Shown here in pieces: positions 18,840-26,442 of a DNA stretch of 64,000 nt (positions are counted from its first letter, which is position 1; each line of letters starts with the position of its first letter). Position numbers and translations under genes: made by a program. The DNA is from an uncultured Verrucomicrobiae bacterium (lineage in GTDB: Bacteria; Verrucomicrobiota; Verrucomicrobiia; Limisphaerales; UBA1096): positions 62,001 to 126,000 of the forward strand of contig CALJHX010000002.1 in the NCBI GenBank assembly GCA_937770485.1, in the 5' to 3' direction. Under the pieces are notes generated by a model. That model was not told the origin of the DNA and made no database searches. It saw only the letters and a program-made list of their open reading frames with translations.

Positions 18840-20482
18840 AACACCTAATGGCAGCTAATCTTTCACAATTCATCCGAAACCTCCTCTGCATCGGATTTTT
18901 CTCCTCTGGCCTATCTACGGTATGTGCCACTGAACTGACTTCGGATGATTTTTATGAACGTGAGCGAGTTCAGGAGATCCGCCTGACAATTAGCGGATTG
19001 AATTTGAAAAAAATGAAAGAGGCATTACCGGAACGCAAATACGTTCCGGCCACTTTTCACTGGCGTAACATCCGATTTGAAAATGTTGGCGTTCGCTACA
19101 AAGGTAACAGCTCATCGCAACCTCGTCAGAGCCACAAACGCGGCTATCTCATCAAGGTCAGTGAATTCAAAAAAGGCACGCGTTTCCTTAACCTTCGGCG
19201 CATCGCGCTAGATAACGGCGTTCAATTCGGGAGCCTTTTCAGTGAACCGATCGTGACCGACATCCTGCGAGATTTGAATGTGCCGTCTTCCCGATGTAAC
19301 TACGCTAAGCTGTTCATCAACGACGATTACCAAGGCGTCTATGGGAACGTTGAACGGATCGATGAGTCGTTTATCGAATCGCACTTTGGATCAAAGAAGG
19401 GACCGTTGTTCAAAGTTAACATGCCCGGCCCCGGAGCCAATTTCTCGTATGCAGGCAACGACCCAACTCAATATAAAAAAGGATTTGAGGCAAAGAATAA
19501 GGCTGCCGAAAAGTCATTTGATGAACTAATCGACCTCATTCGAGAAATCGACAAAGGCGATAAATCCAACTACGAGCAAACGCTGAACAAGCATTTAATG
19601 TTCGAGCATTTTCTAAAAACAACTGCCGTAATGCTCTTTGCCGGTTGCTTTGATCAACTCACGGGCTGGAACCCGCACAACTACTATCTTTATCGCAATC
19701 CCAAAACAGATCGATGGAGCTACATTCCGTGGGACTTGGACGTCGGTTTTGCCGACCATGCTTTCGGGAATATTCCTGTTATTGATGGTTGGCACGCCGC
19801 TTGGCCAATTCCCGGTGGCCCGCCTAAGCCCATCCTTGAAAACATCGTCACGAATCCAAGCCTCCTTAAAAAATACAGAGAGACAGCTTCTTTTATTCTG
19901 GAAAAATATTTCAAGCCAGATCAACTACATTCGAGAATCGACAAACTATACGACTTGATCAAAAAGGATTTGGTCAAAGATCCGTATCCAGCGAAACGCA
20001 TCACCAACCCGAGGGATACTGGCTACGATGATATAATTCTCTCTTTTAAAAGTTTCATCGATAGACGGTACCAATTGGCCCGCCAACAATTGGATAATCC
20101 GGGGCCACGACCAAAAACGTACAAACAAAACCACTCGCAACAGCATCAGCGTCCCGAGCCGGGAGATTTGCAAAACGGCCCTACCGATGTGGTGATCATT
20201 TCTCGCACAAAAAACTCGATAAAACTGGAGTGGAAGGACAACGCCGTTAACGAAGCAGGGCATATCGTGCAAAGGGCCGATATTGAAAGCGCCGGGAAGT
20301 TTCGCAATCATATCCCTTGCCCCGGCAGATCGGAGACCAACGCAATTGACGTGCATGTTGGCCCCGGCGAAACCTACCGCTACCGCGTCTATTCTGTGTT
20401 TTCGACGCCCAATGGCTATGCCGGATCCAAGCCTTCTAAGGTCGTCGTTTCTGCTCCTCCCCCAAAATCAGGAAAGAGGTAA
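18836..20482 (+). CDS. CotH-like secreted protein with C-terminal FN3-like domain
   Basis: A 548-residue protein with a signal peptide (about 1-33). The CotH-like core includes VGVRYKGNSSSQPRQSHKRGYLIK, NLRRIALDN, INDDYQGVYGNVERID, the acidic IPWDLDVGFADH and a long helical region. CotH proteins are atypical secreted kinases, and the PWDLDxxF segment is the metal-binding Asp motif. A region rich in Pro/Gln (about 425-450) leads to an FN3-like domain (GPTDVVIISRTKNSIKLEW to about 545). It starts within the ATGA at the end of an ankyrin module, so this unrelated gene uses the array junction as its start. Confidence 0.83.
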   Translation: MKHLMAANLSQFIRNLLCIGFFSSGLSTVCATELTSDDFYERERVQEIRLTISGLNLKKMKEALPERKYVPATFHWRNIRFENVGVRYKGNSSSQPRQSHKRGYLIKVSEFKKGTRFLNLRRIALDNGVQFGSLFSEPIVTDILRDLNVPSSRCNYAKLFINDDYQGVYGNVERIDESFIESHFGSKKGPLFKVNMPGPGANFSYAGNDPTQYKKGFEAKNKAAEKSFDELIDLIREIDKGDKSNYEQTLNKHLMFEHFLKTTAVMLFAGCFDQLTGWNPHNYYLYRNPKTDRWSYIPWDLDVGFADHAFGNIPVIDGWHAAWPIPGGPPKPILENIVTNPSLLKKYRETASFILEKYFKPDQLHSRIDKLYDLIKKDLVKDPYPAKRITNPRDTGYDDIILSFKSFIDRRYQLARQQLDNPGPRPKTYKQNHSQQHQRPEPGDLQNGPTDVVIISRTKNSIKLEWKDNAVNEAGHIVQRADIESAGKFRNHIPCPGRSETNAIDVHVGPGETYRYRVYSVFSTPNGYAGSKPSKVVVSAPPPKSGKR

Positions 20483-20492
20483 TTGCCTTCTC

Positions 20493-20575
20493 AGGGAAAC
20501 ACGGCGGCAAGACGGGTAAAGAATTGAAAGCTGGAGGGAAATAAAACACCTCCTACTTTAAAAAATCGCAGCCGT
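20493..20575 (+). repeat. Decayed array junction (scar 1)
   Basis: Resembles the module-end/module-start junction: AAACACGGCGGCAAGACGGG, then GAATTGAAAGCTGGAGGGAAATAA, written here in parts, and an ACACCTCCTAC plus ATCGCAGCCGTGC that match the start of the lipoprotein genes. The overlapping ATGA is mutated to ATAA, so no start codon remains. Marks a lost module after the CotH gene. The 275 bases from 20483 to 20757 hold only this and the next scar. Confidence 0.8.
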
Positions 20576-20708
20576 GCCACTGATAGAGTTTTTGACTGAT
20601 CGCACAAACAATGTAATTTTTAATTTGAGTAGTCGTGCGACTGTTTCAGCTAAGCTACTTTTCGGCCCTGTGAGCAAAATGTGGTAGGATAATCTTGCTA
20701 GCGTGGTA

Positions 20709-20768
20709 TTCGCAAACACGGCGGCAAGGCGTGTAAAGACTGTAAAACTAGATCAAAATGAACCACCT
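20709..20768 (+). repeat. Decayed array junction (scar 2)
   Basis: CGCAAACACGGCGGCAAG followed by a diverged CGTGTAAAGACTGTAAAACT and AAATGAACCACC. It aligns to the intact junctions with several substitutions but keeps an ATG at the expected place, which is the start of the next gene at 20758. Confidence 0.75.
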
Positions 20769-21360
20769 AAAACGCAAACTCACTATGAGTTTCAATATAA
20801 TCTTATTCGTATCAGTGTATTTTTTTTCAATTACACAATCAAATGCTCGTTCTTGGCGAGTTGGGCAAATACCGAACGGAAATAAATTTGGTTGTCTTAA
20901 TTGCCATAACTCTTCATATGGCGGATCGCTAAACTCCTTTGGGTTTTCGGTTAAATCAGTAGTTGGTCGTGGAAGTAAGGCTACTTTCTGGAACAGTGTA
21001 TTAGCAGCCAAGGACTCTGATGGTGATGGTTCAAGTAATGGCGAAGAACTCGGCGATCCTGATGGTGATGGGAAATCAACTGACGGGGCTGAAATTACCA
21101 ATCCTAGTAATCCAGAAAGTAAGCCCCAAAAACCAGTTGAACCGGTTCTTCCTGAACTCGATATCAAAAAATCAAAATCTCCTTTTAGTTTTAATTTTAA
21201 AACCGTTAAGGGTCAGAAATATGAGGTGCAAGCTACCAATGATTTTAGTATGTGGGATTTTGTTGATACGATTGAGGGGACAGGTTTAGAAATGATTTTT
21301 ACAGATTATCGAGAAGCTCTTTTTTTACGTCAGTTTTATCGTCTGAAAGTGAAGAATTAA
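20758..21360 (+). CDS. Secreted protein with CxxCH motif and calcium-binding type repeat
   Basis: A 200-residue protein with a signal peptide (about 1-31). A CLNCHN motif (CxxCH, haem-binding type) at about residues 46-51 is followed by an Asp/Gly-rich DSDGDGSSNGEELGDPDGDG stretch, like thrombospondin type-3 calcium repeats (about 87-106). The C-terminal module (GQKYEVQATNDFSMWDFVDT, ending FYRLKVKN) is common in secreted Verrucomicrobia proteins and is also seen in the protease at 33430. One CxxCH suggests a small cytochrome-like domain, but no distal Met is evident. Its start sits at a decayed array junction. Function unknown. Confidence 0.7.
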   Translation: MNHLKRKLTMSFNIILFVSVYFFSITQSNARSWRVGQIPNGNKFGCLNCHNSSYGGSLNSFGFSVKSVVGRGSKATFWNSVLAAKDSDGDGSSNGEELGDPDGDGKSTDGAEITNPSNPESKPQKPVEPVLPELDIKKSKSPFSFNFKTVKGQKYEVQATNDFSMWDFVDTIEGTGLEMIFTDYREALFLRQFYRLKVKN

Positions 21361-21373
21361 ATGCTGAAGGTAA

Positions 21374-21721
21374 CTAAACTGAACCCCTCCAGCACCTAAA
21401 CTTCACAAAGTTGCTGTTGCAGACCGTGCACAGTCCCGTCGCCAGGCAGCGAGCGTAGGGGCGGCACTTGGCTGCCAGTACGGTATTTAGAAGGGTGAGT
21501 TTTCTTTGCTGGGCGACATCAAATGCGGCGATGATGTCCTTTTGTTCTAGTGGAGAGCGGCTGCACCAGAAGTTTGCATAACGTGTGTCGCTCCTGAGCT
21601 CTTGCATCCACTGGATGGCGAGTTCTTTGGAAACAAAGAATCGCTGCTTACGTTCGCCATCAACGTACGTGGATACCCTCCACCGTGAGTTGCCGTGGTT
21701 GACTACTTTCCTAAGTTGCAT
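21374..21721 (-). pseudogene. N-terminal remnant of a tyrosine-recombinase-type integrase
   Basis: The 115-residue frame opens MQLRKVVNHGNSRWRVSTYV, then DGERKQRFFVSKELAIQWMQ and LSPLEQ-like RSPLEQKDIIAAFDVAQQRK. This resembles the arm-binding N-terminal region of integrases; an intact enzyme would be about 350-400 residues with R-HxxR-Y catalytic residues, none of which are present. After about residue 85 the sequence turns into unrelated Cys-rich translation, which meets another array scar (21352-21378). It faces away from the right tRNA's 3' end. Family assignment is by resemblance. Confidence 0.5.
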
Positions 21722-21812
21722 CCGCTAACCATTCGCTAACCATTTTTTCTGAAAGTGGTTGCGTATGAAAAGCGGGTACAAAAATGCGAAACTAAAAAAG
21801 CTTAGGAGAATT

Positions 21813-21908
21813 CGAAAGAATGGTGCGCAGTACTGGACTTGAACCAGTGACCCCTACCGTGTCGAGGTAGTGCTCTACCAACTGAGCTAACCGCGCATCC
21901 CGCTGGGC
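21813..21908. repeat. 96-bp direct repeat, right copy (contains a full tRNA-Val gene)
   Basis: Identical to 15509-15604. Divergence starts immediately at both ends (T21812 against A15508; C21909 against G15605). Confidence 0.95.
21821..21896 (-). tRNA. tRNA-Val (anticodon GAC), second identical copy
   Basis: Same 76 bases as the gene at 15517-15592, including encoded CCA and the unusual C at position 33. Both copies are structurally complete. The integrase remnant begins 100 bases beyond its 3' end. Confidence 0.93.
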
Positions 21909-22121
21909 CGCACACAGTGACATCTTCGGTTCGGGTTTTCAAGCCCTGTTTTTTTCTCGCTCGCTAAGATGGACGCATGGCCGTTTATCCAAAAAACTGT
22001 TTTGTGTGGGAACGGGAATGTTTTGCATTGCACCTGACTCATATCATAAAGCATCCAGGCCCGTGGGGTTTTGCGGAAAATCCCGATGGTGTTCAGCCTC
22101 TTGGGCATGATTAAAACGAGC

Positions 22122-22150
22122 TTGAAAGCGAAACTCGATGGGATGACAAT
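22122..22150 (+). promoter_or_regulatory. Possible promoter of the decayed ankyrin module
   Basis: TTGAAA (22122-22127), 17 bases, GACAAT (22145-22150), then the ATG at 22160. It matches the arrangement before 17892 in spacing and distance to the start. Confidence 0.4.
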
Positions 22151-22159
22151 CTTCCAACA

Positions 22160-22543
22160 ATGAAAAACTTCCTAACCACAGCAATCGCAACAGCGTTTTT
22201 GTTGATGTGTGGCCCTTCCCGGGCTGAGCGGGAAGTGTTTGGTGCTGTACTTAAAGGAAATATCTCGGCTGTAAAGCAGCACATGGATAATGGTGCAAAT
22301 GTGAATTCAAAAGAGAGAACCGGGGTTAACTTCATTGCATTGCGCCGTTAATGGGGATTTTAAGGGGAGCTACCGTGAATTGGCTGAACTGCTTATTGCC
22401 AACGGAGCGAAGGTGAATGAAAAAAACTGAATGGCCAAACCCCTTTAGATGAGGCAAATGCGAATAAACGAACCCAAACAAGCGGCCTACTCCGCAAATA
22501 CGGCGGCAACACAACTAAAGAATTAAAAGATGAGGGAAAATGA
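22160..22543 (+). pseudogene. Ankyrin module broken by two frameshifts
   Basis: Frame 1 starts MKNFLTTAIATAFLLMCGPS (lipobox-like LMC) and carries VFGAVLKGNISAVKQHMDNGANVN. It is lost near 22330, where frame 2 takes over with SLHCAVNGDFKGSYRELAELLIANGAKVNEKN. After a run of seven A near 22425, frame 3 continues with LNGQTPLDEANANKRTQTSG and the tail LLRKYGGNTTKELKDEGK, stopping at 22541-22543. Joined, the pieces make one normal ankyrin module of about 125 residues. Its stop overlaps the next gene's ATG (ATGA) as in the island, although it lies outside the right tRNA. Confidence 0.8.
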
Positions 22544-23094
22544 AAACAACAAAAGACAATAAAGTTTTAGATTTATGCCGAAGGATTATCGAAGACGGCA
22601 AATTAACCGAAGATGAGGTTTACGATTTATCTAATTTCATTAACAAGCAAACGGATGAATGTGATGATGAATCAGGTAAGTGGCCAACTAACCTGCTCAT
22701 TAAGCCCCTACAAGAGGTTTGGCAAGATGGTGTTTTAGATTCTAAAGAGCTTAAACGCTTAGCAGAGCTTTTAGTGAGCATTGTGTATAATAGTGAGCTT
22801 GAGAATAACAAAAGTACTAATACCACTAAAACGTGTCCCCATTGTAGTAGGGTTTTGATGTCGTCTATTATTCCAAGATGTTCATGGTGCGGTGAGGATC
22901 TAAAACGAGAGGAAATGTACTTAGCTTCAGAGGATTGGTTAAACAGTAAAAAGATAGAGGACGCTTGGGATGATGTACTGAGTGAAAAACAAATGAGTTG
23001 TTTTCAAAATTGGTTTGGCCGGCTTTACGAGTGTCCTGTTGACAAGTATAATGAGATGAGGAGAAGGTACGATGAAAATCACAGTGATTGGTGA
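22540..23094 (+). CDS. Cytosolic protein with acidic helical N-terminus and zinc-ribbon motif
   Basis: A 184-residue protein without signal peptide. The N-terminal half is acidic and helical (IIEDGKLTEDEVYDLSNFIN, VLDSKELKRLAELLVSIV), reminiscent of TerB-like or EF-hand-like helical repeats. A zinc-ribbon pair CPHC and CSWC lies at about residues 98-119, and an acidic C-terminal helix follows. I do not recognise the family. It is AT-rich like the island and begins at an array junction (ATGA overlap with the decayed ankyrin gene), so it appears to be another cargo gene. Confidence 0.65.
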   Translation: MKTTKDNKVLDLCRRIIEDGKLTEDEVYDLSNFINKQTDECDDESGKWPTNLLIKPLQEVWQDGVLDSKELKRLAELLVSIVYNSELENNKSTNTTKTCPHCSRVLMSSIIPRCSWCGEDLKREEMYLASEDWLNSKKIEDAWDDVLSEKQMSCFQNWFGRLYECPVDKYNEMRRRYDENHSDW

Positions 23095-23157
23095 CGGTCC
23101 TGGGTAAAGACAACTAGTAATATGTGAATATTAATGTGAGGTGGAAGCCGTAAAAGT

Positions 23158-23247
23158 ATGAAATACCTCCTGCTCACACAACTCGCTGATATGCTGTTGC
23201 CGTGTCTGGCTGCGAAGCGGCACCAATCACAATTTATAAAGTTGTAG
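23158..23247 (+). repeat. Decayed module start after the last cargo gene
   Basis: ATGAAATACCTCCTGCTCAC resembles the consensus module start, and GAAGCCGTAAAA a few bases before it resembles the ankyrin codons for EAVK. The reading frame closes after 29 codons. The rest of the 367-base gap to 23462 shows only short unassignable frames. Confidence 0.55.
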
Positions 23248-23461
23248 ACGAGGTGTCTCTTTACGTGAAGGCAATACGGGAATCAAAGTGGGGGTCAGCA
23301 ATAGCCCAACGATAATGCGACTCATTTACAAGGCGGGATTCATCACTAAAAAGATTGAATCTAAGGTCTTGAGCAACGTGAAATGGTAGTTTGCTCAGGT
23401 TGCGTTACTAAAAGTGGTTTAGTGGCATGCAAGTGAGTTTTTAATCCCGTTTTTATTTGCC

Positions 23462-24838
23462 TCAAACTTCTACGGTTTCGCCCGGTTGTGGCTGTAGGAT
23501 TTTTATTTTCGGCCAGCGATTCCGCACCTGTTCTCCAAACCAGGCGCGAGCTTCGGGGTCACCGTGTCCGAGGATGAGTGTGCGCGGTTCCACTTGGCCG
23601 ACCAGTTCCAGCAGTGCCTCGCGGTTGGCGTGCGCGGTTAGGTCGAAGTCGCGCACGTCGCAGCGCTTTGCCAAGTCACCCGCGCTGTCGCTGTAATGAA
23701 ATGTTTCCCCGGCTGCCGCTGCCTTGAGGCGGCCACCGGGTGTCGAGGGGTCGGCGTAGCCGACGAAGAAGATGCCGTGCTTCGGATCCTCGACCATTCG
23801 CTTGGCCAAGTCGTAGGCAGTGGTGTTCTCGGTGAGCATGCCGGCGGTCATCACAAACAAGCGCCCCTTGTTGAGCTTGATTTTGGCCGCGTGATCGCGG
23901 TCTAGCACCTGCAGATCCAGCGCTTCGTTCAATTGAAGATCGGTGTGCTGCCGGTTGGCTCGGTGGGATTGCAAATCGTAAATCTCAGTGAACACGCGGC
24001 CAAGCCCGCCGATGAATACTGTTTGTTTTTTTAACCTACCCTCTTTCATGAGCAGGGCGAGCATGGCCAGCATTTCCTGTGTCCGGCCCAGCGCGAAGGT
24101 GGGGATCAGCACACTGCCGCCGCGCTCGAACGTGGCCTCGATGGCAGTCGAGAGCTTCTCGATCTCGCCGGCGCGTGAGAAGTCCGCGGGCGTTTTTCGG
24201 GTGCCGCGGGTGGTCTCCATGATCATTACGTCAGCCTGTACCTCGGCGAACCGGGCCGCCTTGAGGATGGTCTGGTCGTGCAGGCAGACGTCGCCGGTGT
24301 AAAAGAGGGTCTCACTTTTGCCTCGTACCATGATGCCGGCCGAGCCAAGAGCATGGCCGGCGTCGTGAAACTCGAGCGTCGGGGAGCTCTGGCCCCTGGC
24401 CGCCTTCTCAAGTCCGCACCACTCGATCTCCCGGTTGTAGCGGTAGCCCTGGAACACCGGCGCGAACTCGTCCACCTCGCGGTGCGTGTAGAGAGGGTAC
24501 TCGGGGATCCCTTTTTCGTCGGCTTGTCGTTTCATCACGTTGACCGAGTTGTGCAGCACGCGCTCGATTATAAAGTAACTCAGTTCGGTCATCATCACGT
24601 GCGCCTGGGGGAAGAGCCGCAGCGCGACCGGCAGCGATCCGACGTGGTCGTGATGGCAGTGTGTGAACGCGATGGCATCCACGGGGCGTTTGCGAATCGT
24701 GTCGTACAGCGGCAACGCTGGCGAGCCCTCGAGTTTGGGATGGGTGCCGGCGTCCATCAACAGGCCGTGGCCATCCATCTCGACGTGCCACGCGCTGGCA
24801 CCGATGCCGGGGCCGGGATTGAGATCACAGAGTTTCAT
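23462..24838 (-). CDS. Metallo-beta-lactamase/beta-CASP RNA-processing-type hydrolase
   Basis: A 458-residue protein with the metallo-beta-lactamase motif HCHHDHVG (His60, His62, Asp64, His65), later ligands in [12 protein letters not shown] and FYTGDVCLHD, and a beta-CASP region (SVLIPTFALGRTQEMLAMLA, FVMTAGMLTENTTAYDL). The C-terminal LILGHGDPEARAWF supplies the final His. This is the architecture of CPSF-73/YSH1-like exonucleases and endonucleases, so RNA cleavage in the cytoplasm is the likely role. The yqeK-like gene is 18 bases upstream on the same strand. Confidence 0.88.
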   Translation of the reverse strand: MKLCDLNPGPGIGASAWHVEMDGHGLLMDAGTHPKLEGSPALPLYDTIRKRPVDAIAFTHCHHDHVGSLPVALRLFPQAHVMMTELSYFIIERVLHNSVNVMKRQADEKGIPEYPLYTHREVDEFAPVFQGYRYNREIEWCGLEKAARGQSSPTLEFHDAGHALGSAGIMVRGKSETLFYTGDVCLHDQTILKAARFAEVQADVMIMETTRGTRKTPADFSRAGEIEKLSTAIEATFERGGSVLIPTFALGRTQEMLAMLALLMKEGRLKKQTVFIGGLGRVFTEIYDLQSHRANRQHTDLQLNEALDLQVLDRDHAAKIKLNKGRLFVMTAGMLTENTTAYDLAKRMVEDPKHGIFFVGYADPSTPGGRLKAAAAGETFHYSDSAGDLAKRCDVRDFDLTAHANREALLELVGQVEPRTLILGHGDPEARAWFGEQVRNRWPKIKILQPQPGETVEV

Positions 24839-24856
24839 AGGAGAAAATAAATCGGT

Positions 24857-25453
24857 TCAATGGTTGCCATCGCGGGTTCGTTTGTTAAGCAGGGCGTTGT
24901 AGGCGTGGAGCGAGTCGGGGTGCACCGGGTGTTTCTTGAGCAACGTTTTGCGGAGCTTGAACTGCATCACCTCGAGCGCAGCGGCCTCGAGGTCGCGCCC
25001 GGCTAACTCGCGCACCTCTGCTGCTGCCGTGTAAGGGCGGTTCGGTTCGCAGAAATCGGCGACAAACAGCAGCTGGTCGAGCTGCCCCATCTCCACCGCT
25101 CCGGTGGAGTGGCAGCGCATGGCGTCGAACACCATTTCGTCGCCTATGGCGAACTGTTCCGCGGCGACGAACGGCGCCACTTTGCCGTGCAGCAGGCCGG
25201 GCGTGCGTTGCTCGTGCTCGTCCGCCTCCAGCCCGTGGCGCTTGGCCAAGGCGACTAGTTCGTCGTCGGGGCGTTCCTTGGCGCAGTCGTGGAGCAGGGC
25301 GGCCAACTCGGCCTGGGCGGCGTCGATGCCGAGCCGCTTGGCCAAGGCCACCGCTGTTTCCCGCACGCCCAATATGTGCTTGAAGCGGGCGGGTGACAGG
25401 TTGTCACTCAAGTAAGCCTCGATGCGGGCGATTTGGTCGGGGTCGTTTGCCAT
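24857..25453 (-). CDS. yqeK: HD-domain hydrolase, YqeK-like (Ap4A hydrolase family)
   Basis: The ATG at 25453 (MANDPDQIARIEAYLSDNLS) gives 198 residues, the family's usual length; the longer frame upstream has no support. HD-domain residues are visible: His in RFKHILGVRETAVALAKRLG, His-Asp in AALLHDCAKE, a later His in LLHGKVAPF and Asp in LLFVADFCEPNRPY. These match YqeK, which hydrolyses symmetrical diadenosine tetraphosphate and is often placed near nadD and rsfS; those genes are not seen here. Confidence 0.8.
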   Translation of the reverse strand: MANDPDQIARIEAYLSDNLSPARFKHILGVRETAVALAKRLGIDAAQAELAALLHDCAKERPDDELVALAKRHGLEADEHEQRTPGLLHGKVAPFVAAEQFAIGDEMVFDAMRCHSTGAVEMGQLDQLLFVADFCEPNRPYTAAAEVRELAGRDLEAAALEVMQFKLRKTLLKKHPVHPDSLHAYNALLNKRTRDGNH

Positions 25454-25607
25454 GGATGGAAAGCGGCCTTGGATTAGCCAAGGGCAGGCGGGAGCAAGCC
25501 TTAAACCGGCACGGCTGTCAAACGACAAACCTCCCGCTTGGGCAGTCGCGCGTTTTTGATTCACTTAGCGAAGCGTATGGCCGTAACCTCGGCGCGGAGG
25601 TTCATGT

Positions 25608-26333
25608 ATGATGATGGCGGTGAAGAGGCAAATGAATCGGCGCGGCGCCCTGCGGACCCTGGCTTTTGCCTCGGTGTGCGGAGGCGCTTGCGGAGTGGGG
25701 CCCGGACGGTGGTTTCTATCTGGGGTGCAGGCCGGGGAAACGGCGGTGTTCCGGATGAGCTTTGACGACTTTTCGCAGCTCAAGCAGTCGTACGGCTCGG
25801 TGCGTCTACGCGTCCCGGGCATCCCGTCCTCGAGCAGCCAAATCGTAGTGACACGCATGCCGGGCAACCAGTTTTACGCCGTGTCGGCCAAGTGCACGCA
25901 CAGGGGTGTTGCGGTGAACGCATTCAAGAAGGGGGTCGGGCTGCTCTGCCCGGCGCACGGCTCGCAGTTTGAGGCAAACGGGAAGATGGTGAAGAGCCCT
26001 GCTCGCAGTTCGCTCAAGTCGTACAAGGCAACTTACAACGGGAGTGACGCCGTGAGCGTCGAGTTCCCGAACCTTGGCTACTCGGTGGCGACGGAGTTCG
26101 TCGATGCCGGTGCGGGGGGGCGGGTGAAGCTCGAGTTTAAGACGCTCACCGGGATGGACTACTCGTTGCAGGTTCGCGGCACGGTCGGCGGCGGCGAGTC
26201 GGCGAAGACCCAGTTTTCCCTTTCGCCGGGCGGTTCGCTCAACAAGACCAGTATCGGCGGCAACGGCAACACGGTAAGCCTTTACATTGAGCCTATCCAG
26301 GAGGCCGGCTTTATCACCATCATAAGGGAGTAG
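25608..26333 (+). CDS. Rieske [2Fe-2S] protein with Tat leader
   Basis: A 241-residue product with a twin-arginine leader (MNRRGALRTLAFASVCGGAC; the start may be 25614 or 25632) and a Rieske domain: CTHRG (Cys96, His98) and CPAHGS (Cys114, His117) are the two cluster-binding boxes. The C-terminal 90 residues form a beta-rich extension (YSLQVRGTVGGGESAKTQF), unlike bc1-complex Rieske proteins, so it is more like a stand-alone periplasmic Rieske protein. No cytochrome b gene is adjacent. Redox partner unknown. Confidence 0.82.
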   Translation: MMMAVKRQMNRRGALRTLAFASVCGGACGVGPGRWFLSGVQAGETAVFRMSFDDFSQLKQSYGSVRLRVPGIPSSSSQIVVTRMPGNQFYAVSAKCTHRGVAVNAFKKGVGLLCPAHGSQFEANGKMVKSPARSSLKSYKATYNGSDAVSVEFPNLGYSVATEFVDAGAGGRVKLEFKTLTGMDYSLQVRGTVGGGESAKTQFSLSPGGSLNKTSIGGNGNTVSLYIEPIQEAGFITIIRE

Positions 26334-26442
26334 CGGCGCCCTTTTTTGCAGGGGGCGTAACCTTCGGAATCAGCGGCGTGTATAGAAAATAGTGAAGTGA
26401 AAATAATGAAGCGTCGCAGCGGCTTCAATTAAAACTGGAAAG

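Larger units (their letters stand above)
15605..21812. mobile_element. tRNA-bracketed genomic island with ankyrin/CotH cargo
   Basis: About 6.2 kb between two identical tRNA-Val copies. It is visibly AT-richer than the surrounding DNA, almost lacks the host palindrome TTGGCCAA, and ends at a decayed integrase gene whose N-terminus lies 100 bases from the 3' end of the right tRNA, the usual place for a tRNA-targeting integrase. Cargo: three intact ankyrin genes, one interrupted ankyrin gene, a CotH-like gene and a CxxCH secreted protein. No intact recombinase remains inside, so it is probably immobile now. Alternative: a chance duplication of the tRNA around a locally evolving gene array. Confidence 0.5.

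Noticed and set aside
21374-21721. Intact integrase
   Set aside because: Only an N-terminal part is recognisable and no catalytic Arg/His/Tyr region follows, so it is listed as a remnant.
15867-23247. CRISPR array
   Set aside because: The repeats are coding junctions of unequal spacing, hundreds of bases apart, not short regular repeats with spacers.
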